A DNA stretch of 5,848 nt, from the NCBI GenBank assembly GCA_938036405.1, contig CALHPT010000250.1:1-5848 (forward strand). The letters are read 5' to 3'. The position numbers and the translations under genes are program-made. Positions 5,367-5,848 of this stretch are shown here, piece after piece. Source of the DNA: an uncultured Tannerella sp. Its GTDB lineage: Bacteria > Bacteroidota > Bacteroidia > Bacteroidales > Tannerellaceae. The notes under the pieces were generated by a model. It had not been told where the DNA came from and searched no databases. It saw only the letters and a program-made list of their open reading frames with translations. Within the stretch, counting starts at the first letter, position 1. Every line of letters starts with the position of its first letter.

Positions 5367-5848
5367 ATGATGAAAACAATAGATAACGATCACCGGAAGC
5401 GGCAACTACTGAAGCGCTTCCACATGCTGCTAAACAGGGCGCGGATCGATGAGGACGGTAAGCGCGAAATCCTCGCCTCGTATGGCGTAGAGCATTCCTC
5501 GGAAATGGATTGCGCAGGGCTGGCCGACGTGTGTAGTAAACTGGCTGTGGCGATGACCCCGCGGGCGTCCGAGGCTGACCGCTGGCGCAAGCGAGTGATG
5601 GCCGCCGTGTTCGGCTATTGCCAAGCAATGGACTATGAGGCGGATGTAAATCGGGTAAAGGCTATTGCCTGCCGAGCGGCCGGGGCGACGAACTTCAACC
5701 GTATCCCGCTGGATCGTTTACGCAGCCTTTACAACGCCTTTATGCAGCGTGTAAAAGACATTGAAAAGGTCGGCCGAATGGCGGACACACCTCAGGGCGG
5801 CGGGGGCTTCCTCTATGTGATGTTCCCCGACGAACGGAAAGAAATCTT
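5367..5848 (+). CDS. GemA/Gp16-like phage early protein, 3' end cut by the window
   Basis: The frame from ATG 5367 stays open to the window end, giving 160 complete codons with no stop, so the C-terminus is missing. A second ATG follows at once (5370), and either could be the start. The start follows AGAAGTAGAGA. The protein is mostly helical. An opening helix (RKRQLLKRFHMLLNRA) leads into EDGKREILASYGVEHSSEMDCAGLADVCSKL. That segment has the order of Mu Gp16/GemA (DUF1018) proteins: a short helix, a 'Y-G-x-x-S-S-x-x-(L)' turn, then a helix of the E/L type. The second half (VKAIACRAAGATNFNRIPLDRLRSLYNAF) fits the C-terminal helical repeat of that family. Position downstream of transposase and MuB-like genes also matches Mu's early order. 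In Mu, GemA modulates host gene expression and DNA supercoiling. The assignment is from remembered pattern and context, so it is moderate. Confidence 0.6.
   Translation, partial: MMKTIDNDHRKRQLLKRFHMLLNRARIDEDGKREILASYGVEHSSEMDCAGLADVCSKLAVAMTPRASEADRWRKRVMAAVFGYCQAMDYEADVNRVKAIACRAAGATNFNRIPLDRLRSLYNAFMQRVKDIEKVGRMADTPQGGGGFLYVMFPDERKEI

Noticed and set aside
5233..5628. 131-residue - strand open frame over the ATPase/GemA-like junction
   Set aside because: It has Arg/Pro/Ser-rich shadow composition and overlaps two + strand genes. The + strand frame from 5367 has the more protein-like sequence.

Overview
The window looks like the early region of a Mu-like transposable phage (or a related Mu-type transposon) in a member of the Bacteroidota. 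The main evidence is a co-directional run of genes on the + strand. It contains a 670-residue DDE transposase of MuA type, a 297-residue MuB-like AAA+ ATPase with an N-terminal helix-turn-helix, a RecA/RadA-like P-loop ATPase, and a GemA/Gp16-like protein cut off by the window end. The Bacteroidota assignment rests on family resemblance of the transposase, MuB-like and RecA-like proteins. It also rests on A-rich gene leaders that mostly lack a Shine-Dalgarno sequence. The genus cannot be read from the sequence. The coding sequence is fairly GC-rich, while the intergenic spacers are AT-rich and repetitive.

Layout: positions 1-1326 hold five small, tightly packed + strand genes of unknown function. 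The first may be truncated at its 5' end. The third is strongly acidic, and the fifth is a small membrane protein or lipoprotein candidate. Positions 1327-1621 form the largest non-coding stretch. It contains two octanucleotide units, three imperfect 41-bp tandem repeats with a decayed fourth, and a perfect 20-bp palindrome just before the transposase gene. Transposase (1622-3634) and MuB-like ATPase (3659-4552) follow with a 24-bp gap. A 132-bp spacer then carries a striking array of 8-bp-phased repeats: eight GTTKA-type units followed by seven of their reverse complement. The RecA-like ATPase (4685-5329) and the GemA-like gene (5367 to the end) complete the run, with a short GC hairpin between them.

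Working model (inference): the transposase binds the element ends and catalyses strand transfer, with the MuB-like ATPase choosing and delivering target DNA. The RecA-like ATPase and GemA-like protein would serve early replication or regulation. The 41-bp repeats and palindrome upstream of the transposase are candidates for an operator, transposition enhancer or transposase-binding array. No repressor, structural gene, RNA gene, CRISPR array or attachment site was recognised.
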